Source: an uncultured Eubacteriales bacterium (GTDB taxonomy: Bacteria > Bacillota > Clostridia > Oscillospirales > Acutalibacteraceae). Taken from it: a stretch of 15,756 nucleotides of DNA. The notes beneath the pieces are model-generated. The model had not been told where the DNA came from. It was given only the letters and a program-made list of their open reading frames with translations, and searched no databases. The translations under genes and the position numbers were made by a program. This document shows positions 6,699-13,718 of this stretch, one piece after another (the stretch's first letter is position 1; each line of letters begins with the position of its first letter). The DNA is taken from positions 1 to 15,756 of the forward strand of contig ONFW01000214.1 of assembly GCA_900317215.1 (NCBI GenBank). Reading direction: 5' to 3'.

Positions 6699-6727
6699 AT
6701 TATACAACTTTTTACCCAATAAGTCAA
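6699..6727 (-). promoter_or_regulatory. Sigma-A promoter of the TasA-like operon
   Basis: Minus-strand TTGACT (6727-6722), a 17-bp spacer and a perfect TATAAT (6704-6699). Transcription should start near 6692, leaving an untranslated leader of about 110 nt before the ATG at 6580. The flanking DNA is very AT-rich. Confidence 0.85.
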
Positions 6728-6896
6728 TATTATTTATAAACGGGAAATTTTTTTTACATATTAAAAAGCCATATCAATCCGGCCAAACATGAGCAATCAA
6801 ATATCAGCAGAGACAATATACATGTCACCTTTTTCAGCTTGCCCTTTGTTCCCAATGGTCGGCAGTTCTGAAAGCGTTATGATTTCTTGCCTGAAC
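6728..6896. other. Intergenic spacer with no recognised content
   Basis: This is the remainder of the 388-bp gap between the TasA-like operon start and the trpB2 stop. It begins AT-rich (a long T run near 6749) and becomes more mixed. I see no open reading frame with a ribosome binding site, no strong hairpin and no RNA family here. Confidence 0.5.
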
Positions 6897-6934
6897 AAAA
6901 AGTACGGTGATCCCGTTTTATAAGATCACCGTAC
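6897..6934 (-). terminator. Intrinsic terminator of trpB2
   Basis: A perfect 11-bp inverted repeat (GTACGGTGATC/GATCACCGTAC, 6902-6912 and 6924-6934) with an 11-nt loop is followed on the minus strand by TTTTT (6901-6897). It lies 35 nt after the trpB2 stop. Confidence 0.9.
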
Positions 6935-6968
6935 CTGCAGAGATGCTATGCTATTTCAGTGTATTGTT

Positions 6969-8351
6969 TTATTCCTGACCGGGAACAACAGGAAGTCTTC
7001 CGACGCTCTCTGCGATCTCCTCGTCAGTGGGGATGTAGTCAGACATTTCACCGTCGTTGAATCTCTGGTATGCAACAAGATCAAAATATCCAGTGCCGGT
7101 AAGACCAAAGAGGATCGTCTTTTCCTCGCCCGTCTCCTTGCATTTGAGTGCCTCGTCGATAGCAACGCGAATAGCGTGAGAGCTTTCGGGTGCGGGAAGA
7201 ATGCCCTCAACACGAGCAAACTGCTCAGCAGCCTCAAACACTGAGGTCTGCTCAACCGAGGTAGCCTCCATATAGCCGTCATGATAGAGCTGGCTAAGGG
7301 TGGACGACATTCCGTGGAATCTCAGACCTCCTGCATGATTTGCAGAGGGGATAAAGCTTGAACCGAGGGTGTACATCTTGGCGAGAGGACAGATCATGCC
7401 TGTGTCGCAGAAGTCATAAGCAAATGTACCTCTTGTGAAGCTCGGGCAGGATGCCGGCTCAACAGCGATAATGCGATAGTCGTTTTCACCGCGGAGCTTT
7501 TCACCCATAAAGGGAGCTATGAGTCCGCCAAGATTGGAGCCGCCGCCTGCGCAGCCAATGATGATATCAGGCTTTACGCCGTATTTATCAAGCGCCGCCT
7601 TAGCCTCAAGGCCGATAACAGACTGATGCAGCAGCACCTGATTGAGTACGGAGCCAAGTACATAGCGATAGCCAGGGGTTTTGGTCGCCACCTCGACCGC
7701 CTCTGAAATTGCGCAGCCAAGACTGCCTGTTGTGCCGGGATGCTCGGCAAGTATCCTTCTGCCGACCTCGGTAGTCTCTGAGGGAGAGGGAGTGACCTGC
7801 GCGCCGTAGGTACGCATGACCTCTCTTCTGAAGGGCTTCTGCTCATAGCTTACCTTTACCATATACACCTTGCAGTCAAGGCCGAAATAGGCACACGCCA
7901 TTGAGAGAGCTGTTCCCCACTGGCCTGCTCCTGTCTCTGTAGTAACACCCTTGAGTCCCTGCTTCTTTGCATAGTAAGCCTGAGCTATAGCCGAATTGAG
8001 CTTATGGCTGCCGCTTGTATTGTTGCCCTCAAATTTATAATAGATCTTAGCGGGCGTTCCGAGAGCCTTTTCAAGACAATATGCTCTGACAAGGGGAGCC
8101 GGACGGTACATCTTATAAAAATCTCTTATCCCCTGAGGTATCTCGATGTAGGCTGTGTCGTTATCAAGCTCCTGATCGATAAGCTCATCACAGAAGATGC
8201 CGCTCATCTGCTCCTTTGTAAGAGGCTTTCCCGTGCCGGGATCGAGCAGGGGGGCAGGCTTGGTCTTCATGTCAGCCCTGAGATTATACCATTTTTCAGG
8301 AATCTCACTTTCACTAAGATAGATTTTGTAAGGGATCTTGTTTTCACTCAT
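6969..8351 (-). CDS. trpB2: TrpB2-type tryptophan synthase beta chain
   Basis: This 460-aa PLP enzyme joins indole and serine to make tryptophan. The TrpB2 (TrpB-like) subfamily is recognised from PYKIYLSESEIPEKWYNLRADM at the N-terminus and MYRPAPLVRAYCLEKALGTPAKIYYKFEGNNTSGSHKLNSA. K117 in GSHKLNS is the PLP-binding lysine, and GCAGGGSNLGG (267-276) is the phosphate-binding loop. Length is normal for the subfamily, and no frameshift or truncation is visible. The ATG at 8351 was chosen because AAAGGAG lies about 10 nt upstream and because TrpB2 proteins start at this MSE-N-K-like position. The open frame runs upstream through the T-box leader, but that part is RNA regulator. No trpA lies nearby. 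TrpB2 enzymes usually act without the TrpA complex, so indole salvage is likely. A tryptophan T-box controls it. The function is firm at subfamily level. Confidence 0.95.
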   Translation of the reverse strand: MSENKIPYKIYLSESEIPEKWYNLRADMKTKPAPLLDPGTGKPLTKEQMSGIFCDELIDQELDNDTAYIEIPQGIRDFYKMYRPAPLVRAYCLEKALGTPAKIYYKFEGNNTSGSHKLNSAIAQAYYAKKQGLKGVTTETGAGQWGTALSMACAYFGLDCKVYMVKVSYEQKPFRREVMRTYGAQVTPSPSETTEVGRRILAEHPGTTGSLGCAISEAVEVATKTPGYRYVLGSVLNQVLLHQSVIGLEAKAALDKYGVKPDIIIGCAGGGSNLGGLIAPFMGEKLRGENDYRIIAVEPASCPSFTRGTFAYDFCDTGMICPLAKMYTLGSSFIPSANHAGGLRFHGMSSTLSQLYHDGYMEATSVEQTSVFEAAEQFARVEGILPAPESSHAIRVAIDEALKCKETGEEKTILFGLTGTGYFDLVAYQRFNDGEMSDYIPTDEEIAESVGRLPVVPGQE

Positions 8352-8416
8352 TGTTATCTTCTCCTTTTTATATGTTTTTATCGGTTTATTATTCATACAG
8401 CGTTTAGTATTATTCA

Positions 8417-8458
8417 TTACAGGCGGCAGACCCGCCAGAGTTTCGACAGTATCATCAT
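8417..8458 (-). CDS. Possible 13-codon leader ORF with one Trp codon
   Basis: Directly after the T-box terminator, GGAGGAG with good spacing precedes an ATG at 8458, opening the reading MMILSKLWRVCRL followed by TAA. One codon is TGG. The stop overlaps an ATG in frame with trpB2 as TAATG (8419-8415). This ATG would add 22 residues to TrpB2, although TrpB2 has its own better-placed start. The ORF would be translated only when the T-box reads through. Its binding site is the strongest in the leader, but so short a frame can arise by chance. The function, if any, is unknown. Confidence 0.35.
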   Translation of the reverse strand: MMILSKLWRVCRL

Positions 8459-8470
8459 AATGATCTCCTC

Positions 8471-8510
8471 CAAAAAAATAAACCTGTCCCGACGATATGC
8501 CGGGACAGGT
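8471..8510 (-). terminator. T-box regulated intrinsic terminator
   Basis: The stem ACCTGTCCC/GGGACAGGT (inner loop around GCATATCGTC) is followed on the minus strand by TTTATTTTTTT. Its 5' side lies just after the T-box sequence, as expected for the alternative to the antiterminator. Confidence 0.9.
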
Positions 8511-8739
8511 ATTGTTTACCTGCGGTGCCACCCTGCTTGATGCAATCATGCATCCTCTCATGCGTACTTCATACGCCGACCTCGGTTACGGAAGGTCATA
8601 CCGTCTTGCATACTCCGACAAAGATCGTTTCCGCTCGCCCTCAGAAGTCCATTCAGCCCTATAGTCCTTGCTGCATTCCACCATACGCAGCTCTCTGTGA
8701 AGGAAGTGACAAGGCTTACTCACTCTTCCTCAACGGTTT
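8471..8739 (-). promoter_or_regulatory. Tryptophan T-box riboswitch
   Basis: The leader RNA senses uncharged tRNA-Trp and permits read-through into trpB2 when tryptophan is short. Read on the minus strand, it starts near 8739. A Stem I hairpin GCTGC/GCAGC with GGTGGAATG in the apical region lies at about 8670-8692, next to AGAGAG. The specifier loop reads TGAA-TGG-ACTTCTGAG, with the TGG (Trp) codon at 8651-8649. The T-box sequence itself, AGCAGGGTGGCACCGCAGGT, spans 8536-8517. It can form the antiterminator, in competition with the terminator at 8471-8510. Specifier identity, the T-box motif and the downstream gene agree with each other. Confidence 0.95.
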
Positions 8740-8745
8740 AAAGTA

Positions 8746-8774
8746 ATTTTATACCAAAAAAACTGTCTTGTCAA
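8746..8774 (-). promoter_or_regulatory. Sigma-A promoter of the trpB2 leader
   Basis: Minus-strand TTGACA (8774-8769), a 17-bp spacer containing a seven-T run, and TAAAAT (8751-8746). The predicted start near 8739 is a normal distance upstream of T-box Stem I. Confidence 0.85.
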
Positions 8775-8974
8775 TACTTATTTAAAAAAATAGTATAACA
8801 CTGTGCAAAGCCTGAAAATGTTACTGAGTCATCTTTGGCTAAAGCTTCCGGAATGATCCGCACTTCTATAAAAGTTCACACCGGCACTGGATCACGGAAA
8901 GAAAAAAACAGCTCTTTTTATTCGACATAATTCGGCTTTCATCGAGAAAATGTCTCACGGTTCTGCAAAGCATA
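8775..8974. other. Divergent intergenic region with an imperfect inverted repeat
   Basis: This region separates the trpB2 promoter from the rightward lipid/glycan operon promoter. The only structure seen is an 11-bp inverted repeat with a 3-nt bulge: TTCCG-gaa-TGATCC (8846-8859) pairs with GGATCACGGAA (8889-8899) around a 29-nt loop. The loop holds a smaller ACTT/AAGT repeat. There is no U-tract and no open frame with a binding site. It could be a regulator site or chance. Confidence 0.3.
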
Positions 8975-9003
8975 TTGACATACGATTTAATTATCGGTAT
9001 AAT
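8975..9003 (+). promoter_or_regulatory. Sigma-A promoter of the acyltransferase/glycosyltransferase operon
   Basis: Perfect TTGACA (8975-8980), a 17-bp spacer and perfect TATAAT (8998-9003). The predicted start is near 9010, giving a leader of about 110 nt before the ATG at 9120. A consensus match this good suggests strong basal expression. Confidence 0.9.
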
Positions 9004-9119
9004 TTTATATTGGATAATACTTTAGAAAGCAAGTTCAATACTGCTCCGAATGTCCGCCCCTCACATGAGCTCCAAAGGCTCTCTTACTGACCGGGCCGGC
9101 ATTTACAGAGGGAGGAAAA

Positions 9120-9905
9120 ATGGACGATCGCAAGGTTATTTATTATTCGGACGAGCTGAATGATGAGTTCTCCATAGCTCAGATCGAGCCGAGAAAAATA
9201 GATGAAAGCTATGTTTATATCCATGATTCCCTTTTCAAGCGCTTTACACATTTTTTCTGGTACAGGATCGTCGCTACTCCTGTCGCCTTCTTCTATGTCA
9301 AGATTAAATTTCATCATAAGATCATAGGAAGAAAGGCTTTCAGAGAATGTCGAGATAAGGGATATTTCATGTACGGCAACCACACTCAGATAGTCGGAGA
9401 TCCGTTTATACCGAATATGCTGAATTTTCCCAGACATGATTATATCATAGTGCATCCCAACAATGTCTCTATGCCCTGGCTCGGAAGGGTGACTCCTTCT
9501 CTTGGAGCCTTGCCGCTTCCCGATGACAAGGGAGCTTATAAGAATTTTCTCAAGGCTATTGAAACTCATATTGAAAGAAAGCACACCGTGGTCATATATC
9601 CCGAGGCTCATATCTGGCCGTACTATACCGATATAAGACCGTTTCCTGATACCTCTTTTGCATATCCCGCCAAGCTTGACGCTCCGGTATATTGCTTTAC
9701 CAACACCTACCACAAGCGCAGGCACGGCAGGGAACCTCAGATCATCACCTATGTTGACGGACCGTTTTATCCGGATCACGATATCCCTATGCGAATGAGA
9801 AAGCATGACCTTCGTGAAAGAGTGTATAAAACGATGAAGGAAAGAGCAAAGCTCTCGACCCATGTACAGATCCGGTACATAAAAAGGGAGGCTGAAAATG
9901 ATTGA
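9120..9905 (+). CDS. PlsC-like glycerolipid acyltransferase
   Basis: This 261-aa protein belongs to the PlsC/LPLAT acyltransferase superfamily, which moves acyl groups onto lipid or sugar hydroxyls at the membrane. The hydrophobic stretch 42-61 (RFTHFFWYRIVATPVAFFYV) should embed in the membrane. The catalytic motif is MYGNHTQIVGDP, with H88 and D94. The spacing is H-x5-D instead of the usual H-x4-D. IYPEAHIWPYY (159-169) stands where other family members have the FPEGTRS motif. AGAGGGAGG lies 4 nt before the ATG and a strong promoter about 110 nt upstream. Its last 8 nt overlap the following glycosyltransferase gene. A longer antisense frame across it has no supporting binding site or motif. 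The acyl acceptor is unknown. The neighbours suggest a glycosylated acceptor or glycolipid. Confidence 0.85.
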   Translation: MDDRKVIYYSDELNDEFSIAQIEPRKIDESYVYIHDSLFKRFTHFFWYRIVATPVAFFYVKIKFHHKIIGRKAFRECRDKGYFMYGNHTQIVGDPFIPNMLNFPRHDYIIVHPNNVSMPWLGRVTPSLGALPLPDDKGAYKNFLKAIETHIERKHTVVIYPEAHIWPYYTDIRPFPDTSFAYPAKLDAPVYCFTNTYHKRRHGREPQIITYVDGPFYPDHDIPMRMRKHDLRERVYKTMKERAKLSTHVQIRYIKREAEND

Positions 9906-10737
9906 TATTCTTTTCTGCGGAAATAACGGGGTTTTTGACGGAGTTCTGACCTGTATGCTCTCCGTTCTCAAAAGGTCACAGACAACTCAGCCCTTTACAC
10001 TGCATCTGTTTACAATGGATCTGTCCGGTCTTGACCCGAAGTATCTCCCGATCACCGAGGAGCAGCGGGCTTTTCTTGACGAGGTTCTGAAGGGCTATAA
10101 TATCGAAAGCAAAGCAGTTCTTTATGATGTGACCTCATGCTATAAAAAATATTTTGCAGGCTGTCCCAACGAGAACGCCTATTGCTCGCCCTATACTCTT
10201 ATCAGACTGTTTGCTGACCTTATTGAGGGTATCCCAGATAAGCTGCTGTATCTTGACACGGATATCATGTTTAACCGCGATATCAGGCTGATCTGGGACA
10301 TAGACCTTGAAGGCTATGAGTACGCCGCCTCTACCGATCATTACGGAAAATATCTCATTCACCCGCATTATATCAATGCCGGCGTGCTTTTGTTCAATAT
10401 GAAGCTTTGTCGTGAAACAGAGCTTTTCAAGGCGGCAAGGGGCTGGATACGAAGAAAAAAGCTCCCCTTTGCCGATCAGAGTGCACTGATCCGCTCTACC
10501 ACAAGAAGAAAGGTTCTTCCGCAAAGATACAACGATCAGAAGTTCCTTCACAAGCATACTATTGTCCGCCATTTTTCAAAACGTCTTTTCTGGCTTCCGT
10601 ATCCGCATACCGACAATATCAAGCAATATCATGTTGAAAAGGTACACTCGGTATTCAGGTATCACCAGTTTGACGATATTCTTGACGAATACCTTGAACT
10701 CAAGAAAAAATTTACAATGAGGGATGACCATGAATAA
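9898..10737 (+). CDS. GT8-family glycosyltransferase
   Basis: This 279-aa retaining glycosyltransferase belongs to family 8 (LgtC/glycogenin-like), which transfers a hexose from a UDP-sugar. The N-terminal Rossmann-like start is IDILFCGNNGVFDGVLTCMLSVLK. The metal-binding DxD is at 120-122 in LLYLDTDIMF. HYINAGVLLFNMKLCR (157-172), FADQSAL and QRYNDQKF are typical family 8 blocks. The KPW-H block seen in many family members is not obvious; HTIVRHFSKRLFWLPYPH may replace it. No signal peptide or membrane segment is present, so it acts in the cytoplasm or at the inner membrane face. The start overlaps the acyltransferase gene by 8 nt, and its end overlaps the fusion gene by 8 nt, so all three are translationally linked. 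The sugar and acceptor are unknown. Confidence 0.87.
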   Translation: MIDILFCGNNGVFDGVLTCMLSVLKRSQTTQPFTLHLFTMDLSGLDPKYLPITEEQRAFLDEVLKGYNIESKAVLYDVTSCYKKYFAGCPNENAYCSPYTLIRLFADLIEGIPDKLLYLDTDIMFNRDIRLIWDIDLEGYEYAASTDHYGKYLIHPHYINAGVLLFNMKLCRETELFKAARGWIRRKKLPFADQSALIRSTTRRKVLPQRYNDQKFLHKHTIVRHFSKRLFWLPYPHTDNIKQYHVEKVHSVFRYHQFDDILDEYLELKKKFTMRDDHE

Positions 10738-12514
10738 GCAGATAATTCCTGTTTTCTATGCCTGCGACGATGCTTTCGTCAAGTATACCATAGTGTCGCT
10801 CTATTCCATGATACAAAATGCTTCAAGGGATTTTCACTATATTATCTATATTCTCCATACGGAGATCTCCGATGAGATGAAGCAAAAGGTATACAAGCTT
10901 GCAAACGACTGCTTTGAGATACAATTTGTTGATGTTACAAACTATCTCAAATCTATTTCAGATAAACTTCCCTTGAGGGACTACTATTCAAAGACCACCT
11001 ATTACCGTCTGTTCATTGCGGAGATGTTCACAGAGTATTCCAAGGCTATATATATCGACAGTGACACCATTGTCCAGGGTGATATAAGCAAGCTCTATCT
11101 TATCGATATCAAGGACGCCTATGTCGGCGCCTGTCATGAGCAGGCTATGATACAGGTGGACGAATTCGGCACCTACGTTGAAAAGGTTGTGGGCGTTTCG
11201 AGATATAATTTCTTCAATGCAGGTCTTATAGTCATAAACTGTGAGCAGTTCCGTCTTCATTTCGTGCTCGACAAGTTCATTGATTATCTGCATTACTACA
11301 CCTTCGTTGTTACCCAGGACGAGGACTATCTCAACCTTATCTGCAAGGATCATGTTTATTGGATAGACCAGCGCTGGAACACTGAGGTATACTGTGACAT
11401 CTCATATCCGATAGAACAAGCCAATATGCTGCATTATATCATGACAAGCAAGCCGTGGCACTATGAAGACTGTCCCCATGGTGATATCTTCTGGCGCTAT
11501 GCAAAGGATACAGAGGTCTATGATGAGCTGAGGAGCATACTCAACAGCTATTCCGACGAGGAAAAGGAAAAAGACAAGCTTGTTCAGGAAAACCTTGTCA
11601 AGCTTGCAGTTAAGGAAACCAATCGTGAGGATAATTTTATGAACCGTGTGAACAAAGACAAACGAGCCAAGGATCGTGTTGAGGTGCTTCATAAAATAGA
11701 GCAGTATGAGCGCGAGGGAAGATTTTATGAGGACGTTGAGATAGATCCTCCCGGGCGTGTGCTCCTCCCCGATGATATCGAGTATATCCAGAAGGGTATT
11801 GCCGATAAGCTAAAAACAAAGCTTGCCTTTATAATCGCGCATAAATTTGTCAGAAACCTCATCAAGGACAAGAAATTCATCATCAAGGAAATGCGCGGAC
11901 TTGAGAATTTCCATAATCTTAACAGCGGAGCCGTCATTACCTGCAACCATTTCAACGCCTTTGACAGCTTTGCGATCCAGCTTGCCTATGAAGCGGCGGA
12001 TCAGCCGAACCGTTCCTTCTGGAGAGTTATCCGTGAGGGCAATTATACCTCCTTCCCGGGCTTTTATGGTTTTCTGATGCGCCATTGCAATACTCTGCCA
12101 CTCTCGTCTAATCTCGCAACGATGAAAAAGTTCATAAGCGCTACAAACGAGCTTATCAAAACGGGCAATTTTGTATTGTTCTATCCTGAACAGAGCATGT
12201 GGTGGAACTACCGCAAGCCCAAGCCCCTGAAAAGCGGAGCCTATACCTTTGCAGTAAGGAATAACGCCCCTGTTCTCCCCTGCTTTATCACAATGAAGGA
12301 CTCGGACGTTATGGGCGAGGACGGCTTCTATGTTCAGGAATATACCATTCATATCGCAGAGCCTATATATCCGGACACCTCACTTTCTCACCGCAAGCGT
12401 ATAGAGGATATTATGGAAAAGAATGCTGCAGTATGGAAGGAAATATATGAGCGTGAATATCATATAGCTCTTTCCTATACTACCGATCCCGACAAGCTGA
12501 AAGTCAATAAATGA
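10730..12514 (+). CDS. GT8 glycosyltransferase fused to a PlsC-like acyltransferase
   Basis: This 594-aa two-domain protein starts at the ATG at 10730, where GAGGG lies 6 nt upstream; an ATG two codons earlier overlaps that site. Residues 1-275 are GT8: IIPVFYACDDAFVKYTIVSLYSM, DxD at 110-112 (AIYIDSDTIV), YNFFNAGLIVINCEQF (159-174), VTQDEDYLN, and the closing HYIMTSKPWH (235-244). Residues 276-345 are a charged linker (DEEKEKDK and similar). Residues 346-594 are a PlsC-like acyltransferase: CNHFNAFD with H407 and D412 in the normal H-x4-D spacing, then FYPEQSMWW (484-492) at the FPEGTR position. The operon thus encodes each activity as a separate protein and again as one chain. A terminator follows 6 nt after the stop. 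Domain assignment is firm. A sequential glycosylation-acylation reaction is inferred. Confidence 0.9.
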   Translation: MNKQIIPVFYACDDAFVKYTIVSLYSMIQNASRDFHYIIYILHTEISDEMKQKVYKLANDCFEIQFVDVTNYLKSISDKLPLRDYYSKTTYYRLFIAEMFTEYSKAIYIDSDTIVQGDISKLYLIDIKDAYVGACHEQAMIQVDEFGTYVEKVVGVSRYNFFNAGLIVINCEQFRLHFVLDKFIDYLHYYTFVVTQDEDYLNLICKDHVYWIDQRWNTEVYCDISYPIEQANMLHYIMTSKPWHYEDCPHGDIFWRYAKDTEVYDELRSILNSYSDEEKEKDKLVQENLVKLAVKETNREDNFMNRVNKDKRAKDRVEVLHKIEQYEREGRFYEDVEIDPPGRVLLPDDIEYIQKGIADKLKTKLAFIIAHKFVRNLIKDKKFIIKEMRGLENFHNLNSGAVITCNHFNAFDSFAIQLAYEAADQPNRSFWRVIREGNYTSFPGFYGFLMRHCNTLPLSSNLATMKKFISATNELIKTGNFVLFYPEQSMWWNYRKPKPLKSGAYTFAVRNNAPVLPCFITMKDSDVMGEDGFYVQEYTIHIAEPIYPDTSLSHRKRIEDIMEKNAAVWKEIYEREYHIALSYTTDPDKLKVNK

Positions 12515-12519
12515 TCCAA

Positions 12520-12557
12520 GGGCTGCCGCACCGTTTGGTGTGACAGCCCCTTTTTTT
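12520..12557 (+). terminator. Terminator of the acyltransferase/glycosyltransferase operon
   Basis: A 13-bp stem (12520-12532 with 12537-12549, one C-A mismatch and one G-U pair, GTTT loop) is followed by C and seven T. It lies between convergent genes. On the minus strand the hairpin is followed only by a mixed T-containing stretch, so it would be weak for the lyase operon that ends at 12557. Confidence 0.9.
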
Positions 12558-13696
12558 CATATAAATAGTCTTATGTATGCGGCCTCATTTTCAATTATGC
12601 CGAAGGCTCTTGCCCTGTATATTATCTTGCTTGCCCAATTTGTGTGCGGCTTAATCTCATTCATCTTATTGCCGCCAGTGCCCTTTATCACTCCTCCGTC
12701 AGAATTTCCGAGTATCATTCTGGCGTCCTCATACTCCTCCCTGGTAACGGCATTCAAAGCATTTACATACTTGATATGTGTCGGGTGTATGACGGTTCTG
12801 CCGACAAAGCCGTTTGCCTTGTCAAGTATCACCTCTCTGAGAAGTCCGTCTATCTCCTGATTGACTATGGGCAGTCTCTTCATAAGGTAGTCGTCGAGCC
12901 CGTGGGTTGGCAGCTCGTCAAACATTAACTCCTTGGGAGCGCGGAAGTATTCCCACACCGGTCCCGATACGATATAATCATTGTTTCTGCCAAAAATATT
13001 GACTATGTCAGAAAGACAATCCCTGACGGTCAGAATATCATATATTGAATAATCCACTCCTCTTCGCACACCGAATACGGATGAAAAATCCGTACCTCCG
13101 ACACGCACCTGCAAAACAAGCTCCCGATAATCGTTGAGTATCCTTTTGATGCCTAAAAGCTCCTCAAGCCTTGTCTCCTTATATGCGACCTCGGTACTCT
13201 CAATGATAGGCATTCCGTAGAGCTTTTCCGAAAATCTCTTGTTCAGCTCCGTGAGCTTATCAAAATACTGACGCCCCGATGCCGAGGAAAATTTAGGAAA
13301 AACAATGCCGCAAAGTGTCTTGAGCTGATGCTCCGTCAAGCCTTGAGCAAAGTGATCGAACTGCTCAAGATTCCTGACCCTCACAAAAATAAGCGGCAGC
13401 TTGTCGGGAGGGAGCACCTTGCTGTCAATATATGAAGTCAGCTTGTCAAGCATTGAGTGAACATTCTTTTCGGCAGCCTCCACCTCATCAGCCGGGCAAG
13501 CGTCCTCAAAGCAGAGAACAAACGAGGTAAGTCCCGCAAGCCTTCCGCTGAGCAGCTTTGAGCTGATATCCTTGGTTCCGGGCATGTACATAGTTGCTCC
13601 GGGACAGTATTGTAAGAGCTCACGGTCAGTGTATTTATCAAAGCTCTCCGGCTCTGAAATAAATTTAAAATTACGGTTGTACAGATGATGTCTCAT
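12557..13696 (-). CDS. CitE-like C-C bond lyase (HpcH/HpaI family) of a Ter-type module
   Basis: This 379-aa TIM-barrel protein belongs to the HpcH/HpaI aldolase/citrate lyase beta group, in the branch associated with tellurium-resistance neighbourhoods. PGATMYMPGTKD (32-43), LCFEDACPADEVEAAEKNV (61-79, with acidic E64 and D65), LIFVRVRNLEQF (102-113), GIVFPKF and PIIES (E166) follow the CitE order of substrate- and metal-binding loops. GFVGRTVIHPTHIKYVNALNAVT matches the C-terminal family block. It is last in the operon, 22 nt after the HAD gene stop. The start follows a weak AAGGTAG about 11 nt away. It probably makes or breaks a C-C bond using an acyl-CoA or oxo-acid. The substrate is unknown, and no such module has a proven product that I can cite. 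Confidence 0.85.
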   Translation of the reverse strand: MRHHLYNRNFKFISEPESFDKYTDRELLQYCPGATMYMPGTKDISSKLLSGRLAGLTSFVLCFEDACPADEVEAAEKNVHSMLDKLTSYIDSKVLPPDKLPLIFVRVRNLEQFDHFAQGLTEHQLKTLCGIVFPKFSSASGRQYFDKLTELNKRFSEKLYGMPIIESTEVAYKETRLEELLGIKRILNDYRELVLQVRVGGTDFSSVFGVRRGVDYSIYDILTVRDCLSDIVNIFGRNNDYIVSGPVWEYFRAPKELMFDELPTHGLDDYLMKRLPIVNQEIDGLLREVILDKANGFVGRTVIHPTHIKYVNALNAVTREEYEDARMILGNSDGGVIKGTGGNKMNEIKPHTNWASKIIYRARAFGIIENEAAYIRLFI

Positions 13697-13718
13697 GATC
13701 TTATTTCTACCTTATTCT

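Noticed and set aside
8352..8561. 70-residue N-terminal extension of TrpB2
   Set aside because: It reads through the T-box element and terminator, which are RNA regulators. The ATG at 8351 has a good binding site and matches the family start.
9084..9971. 295-codon open frame on the minus strand, longer than the acyltransferase gene it covers
   Set aside because: The plus-strand frame has acyltransferase motifs, a ribosome binding site, a consensus promoter and coupled neighbours. The antisense frame has none of these.
11810..12352. 180-codon antisense frame in the GT8-PlsC fusion gene
   Set aside because: It lies opposite the conserved PlsC motifs and has no motif or binding site of its own.
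12520..12557. Strong bidirectional terminator serving the lyase operon too
   Set aside because: On the minus strand the hairpin is not followed by a run of T, so only the rightward use is well supported.
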